DNA from: Amphibacillus xylanus NBRC 15112
GTDB lineage: Bacteria > Bacillota > Bacilli > Bacillales > Amphibacillaceae
Length of the DNA: 64,000 bases
Direction: 5' to 3'
Assembly: GCF_000307165.1 (NCBI RefSeq)
Contig: NC_018704.1
Coordinates: 1,116,001 to 1,180,000, forward strand
Shown: positions 36,977-45,641 of the stretch, in pieces
Layout: every line of letters starts with the position of its first letter
Position numbering within the stretch: position 1 is the first letter of the stretch
Notes under the pieces: model-generated
Told to the model about the DNA's origin: nothing
Databases searched by the model: none
Seen by the model: only the letters and a program-made list of their open reading frames with translations
Translations under genes and position numbers: made by a program

Positions 36977-37918
36977 TTGAAATGGTCTGAAATTTGTATT
37001 CATACAACAAATGAAGCAATTGAGCCTATCTCAAATATTTTACATGAAGCAGGAGCTAGTGGCGTTGTGATTGAAGATGCAGACGATTTTCATAGAGAAC
37101 GATCCGTGGAGTTAGGTGAAGTGTATGAACTTGACCCTGCTGATTACATATCAGAGGGAGTTTATTTAAAAGCCTATTTACCAATGAATAGTTTTTTAGG
37201 AGAAGCAGTTGAGCAAATCAAACAAGCAATAAATCAGTTACTTGTTTATGATATTGATATCGGACATAACAAAATTACGCTTAGTGAAGTAAATGAAGAA
37301 GAATGGGCAACTGCTTGGAAGAAATATTATAAACCAATCCGCGTATCTGATCATATTACGATTACACCAACTTGGGAAGAATATCAACCTGAGTCTACTG
37401 ATGAATTGGTGATCGAACTAGATCCAGGTATGGCATTTGGAACGGGTACTCATCCTACTACAATTTTATGTATTCAAGCAATTGAACAATATTTAAAATC
37501 GAATCAAACAGTAGTAGATGTTGGAACTGGTTCAGGTGTGCTTAGTATTACTGCAGCATTACTCGGTGCAGAACATGTCTATGCATATGATTTAGATGCT
37601 ATTGCAGTAAAAGCAGCAGGGATAAATATTAAGCTAAATAAAACTGAATCTAAAATTACTGTGAAGCAGAATAATTTATTAGATAGAGTAACAGTCGAAC
37701 CAGACCTTATAGTTGCAAATTTATTAGCGGAAATTATTATGAGGTTCGAAAAAGATGCCTTTGCTCTATTAAAACCAGGTGGGTTATTCATTACATCAGG
37801 TATTATTAAAGCAAAAGAAGATGATGTTAAAAATGCTTTAATTGATGCTGGATTTGAAATAGTAGAAACTAATTATATGAAAGATTGGGTACTAATTGTT
37901 GCGAAGAAACCAGCATAA
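36977..37918 (+). CDS. prmA: Ribosomal protein L11 methyltransferase
   Basis: PrmA methylates ribosomal protein L11 at several sites. The 313-residue enzyme has an N-terminal substrate-recognition domain (MKWSEICIHTTNEA, HEAGASGVVIED). The SAM domain has DPGMAFGTGTHPTT, VVDVGTGSGVLSITAALLG near 178 and the NLLAEIIMRF segment near 245. The start is TTG 36977, which gives the conserved MKWSE start, with AAGAGTGA upstream. GTG 36968 is less likely. It ends 9 nt from the next start, in the chaperone operon tail. Confidence 0.95.
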   Translation: MKWSEICIHTTNEAIEPISNILHEAGASGVVIEDADDFHRERSVELGEVYELDPADYISEGVYLKAYLPMNSFLGEAVEQIKQAINQLLVYDIDIGHNKITLSEVNEEEWATAWKKYYKPIRVSDHITITPTWEEYQPESTDELVIELDPGMAFGTGTHPTTILCIQAIEQYLKSNQTVVDVGTGSGVLSITAALLGAEHVYAYDLDAIAVKAAGINIKLNKTESKITVKQNNLLDRVTVEPDLIVANLLAEIIMRFEKDAFALLKPGGLFITSGIIKAKEDDVKNALIDAGFEIVETNYMKDWVLIVAKKPA

Positions 37919-37936
37919 TTTATTGAGGTGAATATA

Positions 37937-38686
37937 TTGCAACGATACTTTGTAGATAAAGAGTATTGGCTTGATGAACAAGTCGTCATCAAAGGTGATG
38001 ATTATCACCATATTGTAAACGTAATGCGGATGAGGGTTGGGGATGAAGTTATTTGTAATCATCCAGATAAAGAAGCTTATCTTTGTTCAATTGATCGAAT
38101 CGATCAACAAGCCATTTATTTAAATAAGATTAATCGCATGACAGATCAAGTGGAATTACCAGTTGACATTACACTGATTCAAGGCTTACCTAAAGGCGAT
38201 AAGCTAGAATGGATCGTACAAAAGTCAACTGAGCTAGGCGTAAAGAAGATTATTCCACTCAATACTGCGCGATCTGTTGTTAAGTGGGATATAAAAAAAC
38301 AAGCGAAAAAAATTGATCGACTTAAGAAAATTGCTAAAGAAGCTTCTGAGCAATCGCATCGAACTGACCAGCCAATTATTGAATCATTAATGACGATTAA
38401 ACAACTATCAGCTCAAATAGAAGAATTTGACCATTTATTTGTTGCTTATGAAGAGACGACACGACAAATAAAAACGGATAAATTATATACTTATCTAGAA
38501 AATATTAAACCTGGTCAATCTGTTGCAATTGTTATCGGTCCTGAAGGTGGTTTAACAGAGGAAGAGATAGAGCAACTATACGCAGCACAATTTAAAGCAG
38601 TTCGACTTGGACCAAGAATCTTACGAACAGAAACAGCACCACTCTACTTTTTATCTGTTATGTCGTTACTTTTTGAAGAATCATAA
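37937..38686 (+). CDS. rsmE: 16S rRNA m3U1498 methyltransferase RsmE
   Basis: RsmE is a SPOUT-fold methyltransferase that modifies U1498 in 16S rRNA helix 44. This 249-residue protein has a PUA-like N-terminal domain (QRYFVDKEYW, DDYHHIVNVMRMR). The knot contains WIVQKSTELGVKKIIPL, EASEQSHRTDQP, IGPEGGLTEEEI and RLGPRILRTETAPLYFLSV. Start TTG 37937 gives the conserved MQRYF; GTG 37928 lies in the ribosome binding site. In B. subtilis mtaB follows, but here rpsU comes next. Confidence 0.95.
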   Translation: MQRYFVDKEYWLDEQVVIKGDDYHHIVNVMRMRVGDEVICNHPDKEAYLCSIDRIDQQAIYLNKINRMTDQVELPVDITLIQGLPKGDKLEWIVQKSTELGVKKIIPLNTARSVVKWDIKKQAKKIDRLKKIAKEASEQSHRTDQPIIESLMTIKQLSAQIEEFDHLFVAYEETTRQIKTDKLYTYLENIKPGQSVAIVIGPEGGLTEEEIEQLYAAQFKAVRLGPRILRTETAPLYFLSVMSLLFEES

Positions 38687-38795
38687 AGACTATCATCGAT
38701 CAACTATGATTGTAGCGCTATTAATCTATCAATGAATTAAGGTTAGGATCGTGTAAAGTATCTTGATTACAGGATGATTTAACTTAAAGTTAAAG

Positions 38796-38824
38796 TTGAC
38801 CTATAAAATTCATTATATTATAAT
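38796..38824 (+). promoter_or_regulatory. Sigma-A promoter of rpsU
   Basis: TTGACC (38796-38801), a 17-nt spacer and TATAAT (38819-38824) match the consensus with one mismatch, 71 nt before rpsU. Confidence 0.8.
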
Positions 38825-38894
38825 GTCATAGAGACAAAGCTACTATTTAGATTGTCTTTTAAATTGTTGATGCTCCGGAGGGAGGGAAAATAGC

Positions 38895-39068
38895 ATGTCA
38901 AATACTACTCGCGTTCGTAAAAACGAGTCGCTTGAAGATGCTCTTCGTCGGTTTAAACGTAATGTATCTAAGTCAGGTACATTATCAGAATATCGTAAGC
39001 GTGAATATTATGAAAAACCAAGTGTTAGACGTAAAAAGAAATCTGAAGCAGCTAGAAAGCGTAAGTAA
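38895..39068 (+). CDS. rpsU: 30S ribosomal protein S21 (bS21)
   Basis: This 57-residue very basic protein starts [20 protein letters not shown], a length of 20 residues with the S21 signature. It ends in an Arg/Lys-rich tail (SEAARKRK). S21 binds the 30S platform and helps initiation. It is preceded by GGAGGGA at 38881-38887. It is short enough to be missed by ORF callers with a 60-residue limit. It lies directly before yqeY, a combination conserved in Bacillaceae. Confidence 0.96.
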   Translation: MSNTTRVRKNESLEDALRRFKRNVSKSGTLSEYRKREYYEKPSVRRKKKSEAARKRK

Positions 39069-39119
39069 TTAAGCATAAGAAATTAGTGTTTTCTTATTTA
39101 AGAGGGTGTAGAAAAGGAA

Positions 39120-39566
39120 ATGTCATTAGTAGAATCTTTGAATCAAGATATGAAATTAGCTATGCGTAATAAAGAAAAGCAAAAGCTGAGTATGATACGT
39201 ATGGTAAAAGCTTCGTTACAAAATGAAGCAATTAAGCTTGGTAAAGAAGAGTTATCTCAAGACGAAGAATTAACTGTTTTAGCTCGTGAACTTAAGCAGC
39301 TAAAAGATTCCCTCCAAGAATTTAAACAAGCTGAACGTACTGACCTGGTAGAAAAAACCGAACAAAATATCGAGTTTTTACAAGTCTATATGCCTAAACA
39401 GCTTTCAAGTGAAGAGCTTGAGCAAATTGTTGTTGAAACCATTAAAGAAGTGGATGCAACAACAAAACAAGATATAGGTAAAGTGATGAGTGTGCTTATG
39501 CCAAAAGTAAAAGGCAAAGCAGATGGAGCAAAGGTTAATCAACTCGTGCTCAAACATTTATCATAA
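39120..39566 (+). CDS. yqeY: GatB/YqeY domain-containing protein
   Basis: This 148-residue protein belongs to the YqeY family, related to the tail domain of the GatB amidotransferase subunit. It has [25 protein letters not shown] at the N-terminus, the acidic helix [14 protein letters not shown], and the C-terminal [23 protein letters not shown] motif. It probably binds tRNA, but its role is unknown. It lies next to rpsU and ends before a strong terminator. Confidence 0.92.
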   Translation: MSLVESLNQDMKLAMRNKEKQKLSMIRMVKASLQNEAIKLGKEELSQDEELTVLARELKQLKDSLQEFKQAERTDLVEKTEQNIEFLQVYMPKQLSSEELEQIVVETIKEVDATTKQDIGKVMSVLMPKVKGKADGAKVNQLVLKHLS

Positions 39567-39588
39567 GATTAGAAAACTTATAAAAATG

Positions 39589-39627
39589 AAAATCCCCTTA
39601 TCATTTAATAAATGAAAGGGGATTTTT
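39589..39627 (+). terminator. Terminator of rpsU-yqeY
   Basis: AAAATCCCCTT pairs with AAGGGGATTTT across a further ATTT/AAAT stem, and six T follow near 39621-39627. Confidence 0.88.
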
Positions 39628-39703
39628 TGCCATGTTCATGATATAATTAAATAGACAAGTCATATTTTTACCAATTGAGAAATTGATATAAGGAGGTGGT
39701 GTG

Positions 39704-41041
39704 ATGCGGCGTTCGATTACGCAACTTTTTCTAATTTTTGTACTATTTCTAAGTTTCATAAATATCAATTATAGTACTGTGCAAGCAGATGGAGCTGGGA
39801 AATTGGTACATGTCATCCCAATTGAAAAAGAGGTTGAACGAGGCTTAGAAGCATTTCTAAAGCGTACATTACACGAAGCAGAGGAAGCAAATGTTGACCA
39901 TATTATTTTTGAAATTAACACACCTGGTGGTCGAGTAGATGCGGCTAACAATATTGGCGAAATCATTCAAAGTGTTAGCATTCCTAAAACGGCGTACATA
40001 AGAAGTCAAGCATTGTCTGCTGGATCATATATTGCATTATTTGCAGATCATATTTATATGAATCCACAAGCAACTCTTGGTGCAAGTGGAATCATTACAA
40101 GTGATGGCAATGAAGCTGATGAAAAGGCTCAATCCTATTGGCGAGAAGCAATGGGAAGTGCGGCTGAAGCAAAAGGTAGAGACCGATTATTTGCTGAGGC
40201 AATGGCGGATAAAGATATTGATTTACCAGAATATAATGCCCCTGCAGGTAAATATTTAACACTTGGACCAACTGCAGCACTAGAGGTAGGCTATTCAGAA
40301 GGTACTGTTAATCATCGTACAGAATTATTAGAAGAATTAGGCCTATCAGATGCTGAGATTGTGGAAGTTAAAATTACTCCAGCTGAAGAGTTTGCCCGCT
40401 TTCTAACCAATTCTGTCGTAGTATCGATTTTGTTAACGCTAGCTGGCTTGGGGTTAATCGTTGAATTATATACGCCAGGTTTTGGTGTTGCTGGATCGGT
40501 TGGAATTGTGTCATTAATTTTGTTTTTCTACGGCCACCTTGTTGCTGGTTTTGCCGGTTATGAAGTACTAGTTTTATTCGCACTCGGTATCGGTTTAATT
40601 ATACTAGAATTTTTTGTGCCAGGTGGGATTATAGGTGGACTAGGTGCATTGAGTATTTTAGTAGCACTTTATTTGTCCGTACCGAACATTGTACATTTAA
40701 GTTATAGTATCTTAATTGCACTGCTTATTACGATTGGTGTTGCAGTCTTATTATATAGGCGAATTGGTCTGGAAAAAGGTTTATTTAGACATATCATTTT
40801 AAGTGATAAAGCAACAGCTGAACAAGGCTATACAGCTGTAGAAGAACGAACAGATTTAATTGGTAAAATTGGCACTGCCATCACACCACTAAGACCATCA
40901 GGTACAGTTGTGGTTGATGATGAAAGAATAGATGTTGTAACAGAAGGTGGTTTTATCCATCAGCAATCATTAGTTAAAATTATCTCTGTTACTGGTGCAA
41001 GAGTAGTCGTAAGTGAGATGAAAAATAAGGAGGAGAGTTAA
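39704..41041 (+). CDS. yqeZ: NfeD family membrane-bound serine protease (YqeZ-like)
   Basis: This 445-residue NfeD1b-type protein begins with a signal peptide ([21 protein letters not shown]). A ClpP-class protease domain follows, with [26 protein letters not shown] carrying the catalytic Ser near residue 108. Several membrane helices are near residues 232-350, and a soluble OB-type C-terminus follows. It is paired with flotillin floA, which it probably processes or assists in membrane microdomains. In B. subtilis this operon belongs to sigma-W, but I saw no TGAAAC-type sigma-W element upstream. AAGGAGGTG precedes ATG 39704. Confidence 0.92.
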   Translation: MRRSITQLFLIFVLFLSFININYSTVQADGAGKLVHVIPIEKEVERGLEAFLKRTLHEAEEANVDHIIFEINTPGGRVDAANNIGEIIQSVSIPKTAYIRSQALSAGSYIALFADHIYMNPQATLGASGIITSDGNEADEKAQSYWREAMGSAAEAKGRDRLFAEAMADKDIDLPEYNAPAGKYLTLGPTAALEVGYSEGTVNHRTELLEELGLSDAEIVEVKITPAEEFARFLTNSVVVSILLTLAGLGLIVELYTPGFGVAGSVGIVSLILFFYGHLVAGFAGYEVLVLFALGIGLIILEFFVPGGIIGGLGALSILVALYLSVPNIVHLSYSILIALLITIGVAVLLYRRIGLEKGLFRHIILSDKATAEQGYTAVEERTDLIGKIGTAITPLRPSGTVVVDDERIDVVTEGGFIHQQSLVKIISVTGARVVVSEMKNKEES

Positions 41042-42042
41042 TGTTGGGTCAAACTACAAATGATTTACAATTTTTATTACCAATGATCATAATTGGTTTA
41101 ATCGTGATCGCGATTATCGTCATTTTAACGTTTATCCCTGTTGCACTTTGGATTAGTGCATTAGCTGCAGGTGTAAGGGTTGGGATTTTCACACTAATTG
41201 GAATGCGATTACGTCGCGTAGTGCCTAGTCGAGTGATTAATCCATTGATTAAAGCACATAAAGCAGGGGTAGATGTCACGACAAACCAGTTAGAAAGTCA
41301 CTACTTAGCAGGTGGTAATGTCGATCGAGTCGTTAACGCTCTAATTGCAGCTCAGCGTGCAAATATTAATTTAAGCTTTGAACGTGGTGCAGCAATTGAT
41401 TTAGCTGGTCGAGATGTATTAGAAGCAGTTCAGATGAGTGTTAATCCTAAAGTTATTGAGACACCATTTATTTCAGGTATAGCGATTGATGGTATTGAAG
41501 TAAAAGCCAAAGCAAGAATTACGGTTAGAGCTAATATTGATCGCTTAGTTGGTGGGGCTGGTGAAGAAACGATTATTGCCCGTGTAGGTGAGGGTGTCGT
41601 TAGTACAATTGGTAGCTCAGAATCACATAAGAAAGTTCTAGAAAACCCTGATTCAATCTCTCATAACGTGTTAAACAGAGGTTTAGATTCAGGTACTGCA
41701 TTTGAAATTCTGTCAATTGATATTGCAGATGTTGACATTGGTAAGAACATCGGTGCGATTTTACAAACTGACCAAGCCGAAGCAGATAAAAATATTGCTC
41801 AAGCTAAAGCTGAAGAGCGTCGTGCAATGGCTGTCGCTCAAGAGCAAGAAATGGTTGCGAAGGTTGAAGAAATGCGTGCCAAAGTTGTTGAAGCTGAAGC
41901 TGAAGTTCCATTAGCGCTTGCAGAAGCATTACGTACAGGTAATATGGGTGTCATGGATTATATGAACTATAAAAATATAAATGCTGACACTGTTATGCGC
42001 GACTCTATCGGAAAGATATCTGACGACTCCGATCAAGAATAA
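41041..42042 (+). CDS. floA: Flotillin-like protein FloA
   Basis: FloA forms lipid-microdomain scaffolds that affect membrane fluidity and signalling complexes. This 333-residue protein has two N-terminal hydrophobic segments (about residues 13-60), then a SPFH-type domain. A coiled-coil region with EA-rich repeats near 240-285 ([16 protein letters not shown]) follows. The start overlaps the stop of the NfeD-like gene by one base, giving tight coupling. It is followed by yqfB after 26 nt. Confidence 0.95.
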   Translation: MLGQTTNDLQFLLPMIIIGLIVIAIIVILTFIPVALWISALAAGVRVGIFTLIGMRLRRVVPSRVINPLIKAHKAGVDVTTNQLESHYLAGGNVDRVVNALIAAQRANINLSFERGAAIDLAGRDVLEAVQMSVNPKVIETPFISGIAIDGIEVKAKARITVRANIDRLVGGAGEETIIARVGEGVVSTIGSSESHKKVLENPDSISHNVLNRGLDSGTAFEILSIDIADVDIGKNIGAILQTDQAEADKNIAQAKAEERRAMAVAQEQEMVAKVEEMRAKVVEAEAEVPLALAEALRTGNMGVMDYMNYKNINADTVMRDSIGKISDDSDQE

Positions 42043-42068
42043 ACTTTGATTCAGAAAGGAGTGTCAAT

Positions 42069-42554
42069 ATGGAAGATTTGATTATTGCTGTATTGACATT
42101 TGCCTTCGTTATCGGTAGCTCTGTGCTTAAGTCAAAAAATGAAAAAAATAAGCAGGAAACAAATAAAAGCGCTCAACATAAACCAAAATCAATACCCGAG
42201 ATTAAATACCAAACGAATCAGCCGGTTTCACAACCAAAGCTAGAACGGTTTGAGCGATTTGAAGGTAACAATTGGCAAAGTGAAGATCAACAGCAAAACC
42301 CATTTGAAAAATTACGTAAAGATTTAAATATCTCAATTGATTCGACAATTAGCGGTATAAATAATGATGACACACCTAAGTATGAGAATTTAGAAAATCG
42401 TCTAGTTTCTGCGTCACGAAATAAGGCTATCCCTAAAGAAAATTTAGGCTTAGATAAATACATGACAAAGAAGAATTTAGCAAGAAGCTTTGTGATGGCA
42501 GAAATATTAGGTCAACCATTAGCTAAACGTCCGTATCATATGCGCAATAGGTAA
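42069..42554 (+). CDS. Hypothetical protein in the yqfB position
   Basis: This 161-residue protein is probably membrane-anchored by an N-terminal hydrophobic helix (LIIAVLTFAFVIGSSVL, residues 4-20), followed by a Lys/Gln-rich polar linker. The C-terminal part LARSFVMAEILGQPLAKRPY is the most conserved-looking. It is the third gene of the NfeD-floA unit, where B. subtilis has yqfB (128 residues). I did not recognise a defined domain. A cytoplasmic partner of FloA is a reasonable guess only. Confidence 0.7.
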   Translation: MEDLIIAVLTFAFVIGSSVLKSKNEKNKQETNKSAQHKPKSIPEIKYQTNQPVSQPKLERFERFEGNNWQSEDQQQNPFEKLRKDLNISIDSTISGINNDDTPKYENLENRLVSASRNKAIPKENLGLDKYMTKKNLARSFVMAEILGQPLAKRPYHMRNR

Positions 42555-42576
42555 AACTATTTATCAAAATAAATCT

Positions 42577-42628
42577 AACTGCACGATAATTGTAAAAGTA
42601 ACATCAACAATTATCGTGCAGTTTTTTT
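42577..42628 (+). terminator. Terminator of the floA unit
   Basis: AACTGCACGATAATTGT (42577-42593) pairs perfectly with ACAATTATCGTGCAGTT (42607-42623), 17 bp, followed by a T-run. Confidence 0.92.
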
Positions 42629-42723
42629 GTCTAAACGACATATAGTTAATCAATATTTTTAATCATGAATAGTTCTGATTATCGGCTTAAGATCATATCT
42701 TGAAAAGTGAGGGAGGCGATTCC

Positions 42724-43029
42724 GTGCGGAAATTACGATCAATTTTCGATAAAATGAAAAAAACAAATGCTAGTATGCTAATTACATCCCATTTGGAATT
42801 GCCACGGATTACGATGATTGGTGATATCCACGTATATATTGAAAATCATCATGGAATCGTTAGATTTACTTCAACTGAGATAGTTCTTAACATTTCAAAT
42901 GGTCAGTTAGTCATAAAAGGACGAGGATTAGTAATCAAGATGCTCCTTACTGCTGAAATGTTAGTTGAAGGTAAAATCACTTCACTAGAAATGAATCATA
43001 GAACTGATAAAAATGGAGTGGAATCATGA
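42724..43029 (+). CDS. yqfC: Sporulation protein YqfC
   Basis: This 101-residue protein of the YqfC/YabP-like family resembles spore coat-assembly components. The sequence has LITSHLELPRITMIGDIHVYIENHHGI and GKITSLEM-type segments. In B. subtilis yqfC is expressed under sigma-E. GGGAGG at 42711-42716 sets GTG 42724 as the start; the TTG 24 bases earlier precedes that site. It overlaps yqfD by 4 nt. Confidence 0.88.
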   Translation: MRKLRSIFDKMKKTNASMLITSHLELPRITMIGDIHVYIENHHGIVRFTSTEIVLNISNGQLVIKGRGLVIKMLLTAEMLVEGKITSLEMNHRTDKNGVES

Positions 43030-44246
43030 AACAGTTAAAACCATTATGGTTCAAAGGATACGTGACAATTAAAGTAATGGGACATTATCCAGAGCGTTTT
43101 TTTGATTTATGTGCTCGTCGTAATATTCCGGTCTGGTCAATTAGAAAACAGTCTGAACTTGAATGTCTGGCAGATGTTTACGTGGATGATATTCATAAGC
43201 TTAGAAAGATTCGTCGCCAGACACATTACAAATTATCGTTTGTTCGTAAAAAAGGAATGCCTTTTTTCATAAAACGGTTAAAAAATTTTCATCAACTATT
43301 AATAAGTTTATTCATAGCTTGCTTAGTATTTCTCTATTTAACACAATCAATATTATTTATCCAAATCGAAGGTGTTCCGACTGAAATGGAAAAACAACTT
43401 TTAACGAGTCTGAACAATTATGGCATCAAAAAAGGAAAGCTAAAGCTTTTAATGGACAAGCCAGATCAAATTCAATCTAAGATTTTGACTGACTATCCTA
43501 ATATCCTTTGGGTTGGTATTACGCCTAATGGAGTCAATTATCAGCTCGAAGTCATCACAAAGAAGCAACCAGAGGTTAAAGAGAGACAACAAAGAACGCA
43601 TATCTATGCTAAAAAAGATGGAGTCATTAGTGAAATGTTTGTTGCTAAAGGAAGACCATTAGTTGAAGTCAATGATTTTGTTAAAAAGGGACAACTTCTA
43701 GTGACAGGTCAGCTAAATCATTTAAATCAAAATGATGAAGATGATAATACTGAGAATCAAGATGAACAATTAATCGAGGTTGAGGCAGAAATTTATGCAA
43801 CGACCTGGTATGAGACAAAGTTAGAAGTCGCTTTAGAAGGAAACTATCACATTGAAACAGGTGAATTTAAAAATAAATATTATCTTCAATTCGGTTCATT
43901 TAAAATGCCTATTTGGGGTTTTGGTTCAACAAACTTTGAACAGGAAAAGATTGAGCTCGATCAGCATACACTTACTGTCTTTGATTGGACAATACCGATA
44001 GCATTTCTAAGTCAAACCCATAAAGAAGTAGAAATTATAAATCAAGAACGATCTGTAGAACAAGCAGTAGAAATAGGCTTACAACAAGCTCGTCAGAATT
44101 TACTTCGAAATTTAGACCAAACGAGTTCAATAATTAACGAAAAAATTTTGCATCAATCTTTTGAGAATGGTAAAGTAAACTTACACGTATACTTCACAGT
44201 TAAAGAAAATATCGTGAATACAATCGAGACTATTCAAGGAGATTAA
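43026..44246 (+). CDS. yqfD: Sporulation protein YqfD
   Basis: This 406-residue sporulation protein has an N-terminal cytoplasmic domain, a membrane helix (LLISLFIACLVFLYLTQSI, near residues 91-109) and a larger extracytoplasmic part. It resembles YqfD of B. subtilis, a sigma-E gene needed for efficient sporulation. The pair yqfC-yqfD is conserved before phoH. Translation starts at ATG 43026, overlapping the yqfC stop. Detailed molecular role unknown. Confidence 0.9.
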   Translation: MKQLKPLWFKGYVTIKVMGHYPERFFDLCARRNIPVWSIRKQSELECLADVYVDDIHKLRKIRRQTHYKLSFVRKKGMPFFIKRLKNFHQLLISLFIACLVFLYLTQSILFIQIEGVPTEMEKQLLTSLNNYGIKKGKLKLLMDKPDQIQSKILTDYPNILWVGITPNGVNYQLEVITKKQPEVKERQQRTHIYAKKDGVISEMFVAKGRPLVEVNDFVKKGQLLVTGQLNHLNQNDEDDNTENQDEQLIEVEAEIYATTWYETKLEVALEGNYHIETGEFKNKYYLQFGSFKMPIWGFGSTNFEQEKIELDQHTLTVFDWTIPIAFLSQTHKEVEIINQERSVEQAVEIGLQQARQNLLRNLDQTSSIINEKILHQSFENGKVNLHVYFTVKENIVNTIETIQGD

Positions 44247-44249
44247 TGT

Positions 44250-45212
44250 ATGTCAGATGAATTACAACGAATTGATTTAACAATTTCTGATCCAGCAGAA
44301 GCAATGAGTTTATTCGGAACAAATGATGCTCATTTAAAACAACTTGAAGCAAAACTTGATATTTCAATCGTTACACGAGGACAAGAAATTATGGTCCAAG
44401 GAAATTCTGAAAAACGCCTACTCGTAACTGATGTGCTTAATGCACTATTAACGGTAATTAGACGTGGATTATCAATTTCTGAAAGAGACGTCATTTATGC
44501 TGTTGAATTGGCGAAGCAAGGGAAAGTTGATCAATTTTATAGTTTATTTGATCAAACAATTATGCGAAATGCACTAGGACGAGCTATTCGTGTGAAGACA
44601 TTAGGGCAACGTGAATATGTTAAAGAAATTAAAAATAACGATTTAGTATTTGGTATCGGTCCAGCCGGGACTGGAAAAACATATTTAGCCGTTGTAATGG
44701 CTGTTAGCGCATTAAAATCCGGAGATATTAAGAAAATTATTTTAACCAGACCTGCAGTAGAGGCTGGTGAGAGTTTGGGTTTCTTACCAGGTGACCTTAA
44801 AGAAAAGGTAGATCCCTATTTAAGACCGCTGTACGACGCTTTACACGACGTATTAGGCTATGAACATACAACACGCTTGATTGAACGTGAAACGATCGAA
44901 ATTGCACCTCTTGCCTATATGCGTGGTCGTACGCTAGATGATGCGTTTGTTATTCTAGATGAGGCTCAAAATACCACACCAGAGCAAATGAAGATGTTTT
45001 TAACCCGTTTAGGTTTCGGTTCTAAAATGGTTATTACGGGTGATTTAACTCAAGTAGATTTACCAAATCGAACTGTCTCTGGTTTGAAAACAGTTCAGCA
45101 AATCCTAGCCGATATAAAAGGGATTTCTTTTGTTTATCTAAAACAACAAGACGTTGTTCGTCACCCAGTTGTGCAGAAAATCATTGCTGCATATGAATCA
45201 AAGGATATGTAA
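44250..45212 (+). CDS. phoH: PhoH family ATPase
   Basis: This 320-residue PhoH family protein has Walker A GPAGTGKTYLAVVMA near residue 138 and Walker B VILDEAQNTTPEQMKMFLTR near 230, plus the GDLTQVDLPNR segment. The N-terminal region contains a KH-like portion (KHLEAKLDISIV, VQGNSEKRLL). PhoH family members are RNA-directed ATPases, often linked to YbeY. Its role in this organism is inferred from the family. It is followed by a long gap with a structured RNA. Confidence 0.93.
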   Translation: MSDELQRIDLTISDPAEAMSLFGTNDAHLKQLEAKLDISIVTRGQEIMVQGNSEKRLLVTDVLNALLTVIRRGLSISERDVIYAVELAKQGKVDQFYSLFDQTIMRNALGRAIRVKTLGQREYVKEIKNNDLVFGIGPAGTGKTYLAVVMAVSALKSGDIKKIILTRPAVEAGESLGFLPGDLKEKVDPYLRPLYDALHDVLGYEHTTRLIERETIEIAPLAYMRGRTLDDAFVILDEAQNTTPEQMKMFLTRLGFGSKMVITGDLTQVDLPNRTVSGLKTVQQILADIKGISFVYLKQQDVVRHPVVQKIIAAYESKDM

Positions 45213-45641
45213 GCTTATAAAAACAAGATTATTAAATGATCACGCTCAATTAATAAACTAAGTGAGGTTATATTTAATAACTTAAAGTGTAAATGACTTA
45301 CGCAGGTGAAATATGTTTATTTTCCTCGGGTAGCGCCACAGTAAACTAAGTCAAGTAATGATCTCTTGCCTTAGCAGAACTTCGGTAATTGCCATCCCGT
45401 AAGGTTAACACATATTTCACCTGCTCTTTTTGTCCAACAATTATGATCGGAATCGCTTACTAAATGAGTCAGGATTTATTAGTACAATTAATACTTGATC
45501 GTAAAAATATACACAACCATATCCTTAGTGAATAATTAGCTCTCGTTGCTTAATATTGAAATAATTTCTAATGATCTAGATAAATTTTAGTTGATTCTGT
45601 GATAAACTATAAGTAAATAGTTTTTAAGGAGTTCCTTAACG
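45213..45641 (+). other. phoH-pgpH intergenic region
   Basis: This 429-nt gap has no credible ORF. It holds a strong rod-like RNA element with its own terminator at 45302-45431 (separate entry). After it lies about 200 AT-rich nt before pgpH, where the pgpH promoter must be; no consensus promoter stands out. Confidence 0.7.
45302..45431 (+). ncRNA. Candidate rod-like small RNA upstream of pgpH
   Basis: GCAGGTGAAATATGT (45302-45316) pairs perfectly with ACATATTTCACCTGC (45410-45424), 15 bp, and TCTTTTTG follows as a terminator tract. Inside lie CCTCGGG paired with CCCG-TA-AGG (near 45324-45330 and 45396-45404). Nested within it is CTAAG-CAAG paired with CTTG-CTTAG (near 45346-45372). This gives an irregular rod of about 130 nt, somewhat like 6S-type RNAs in shape. 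I know of no family that matches the sequence. It could be a free small RNA or a leader of pgpH, though the terminator favours a free RNA. Confidence 0.6.
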
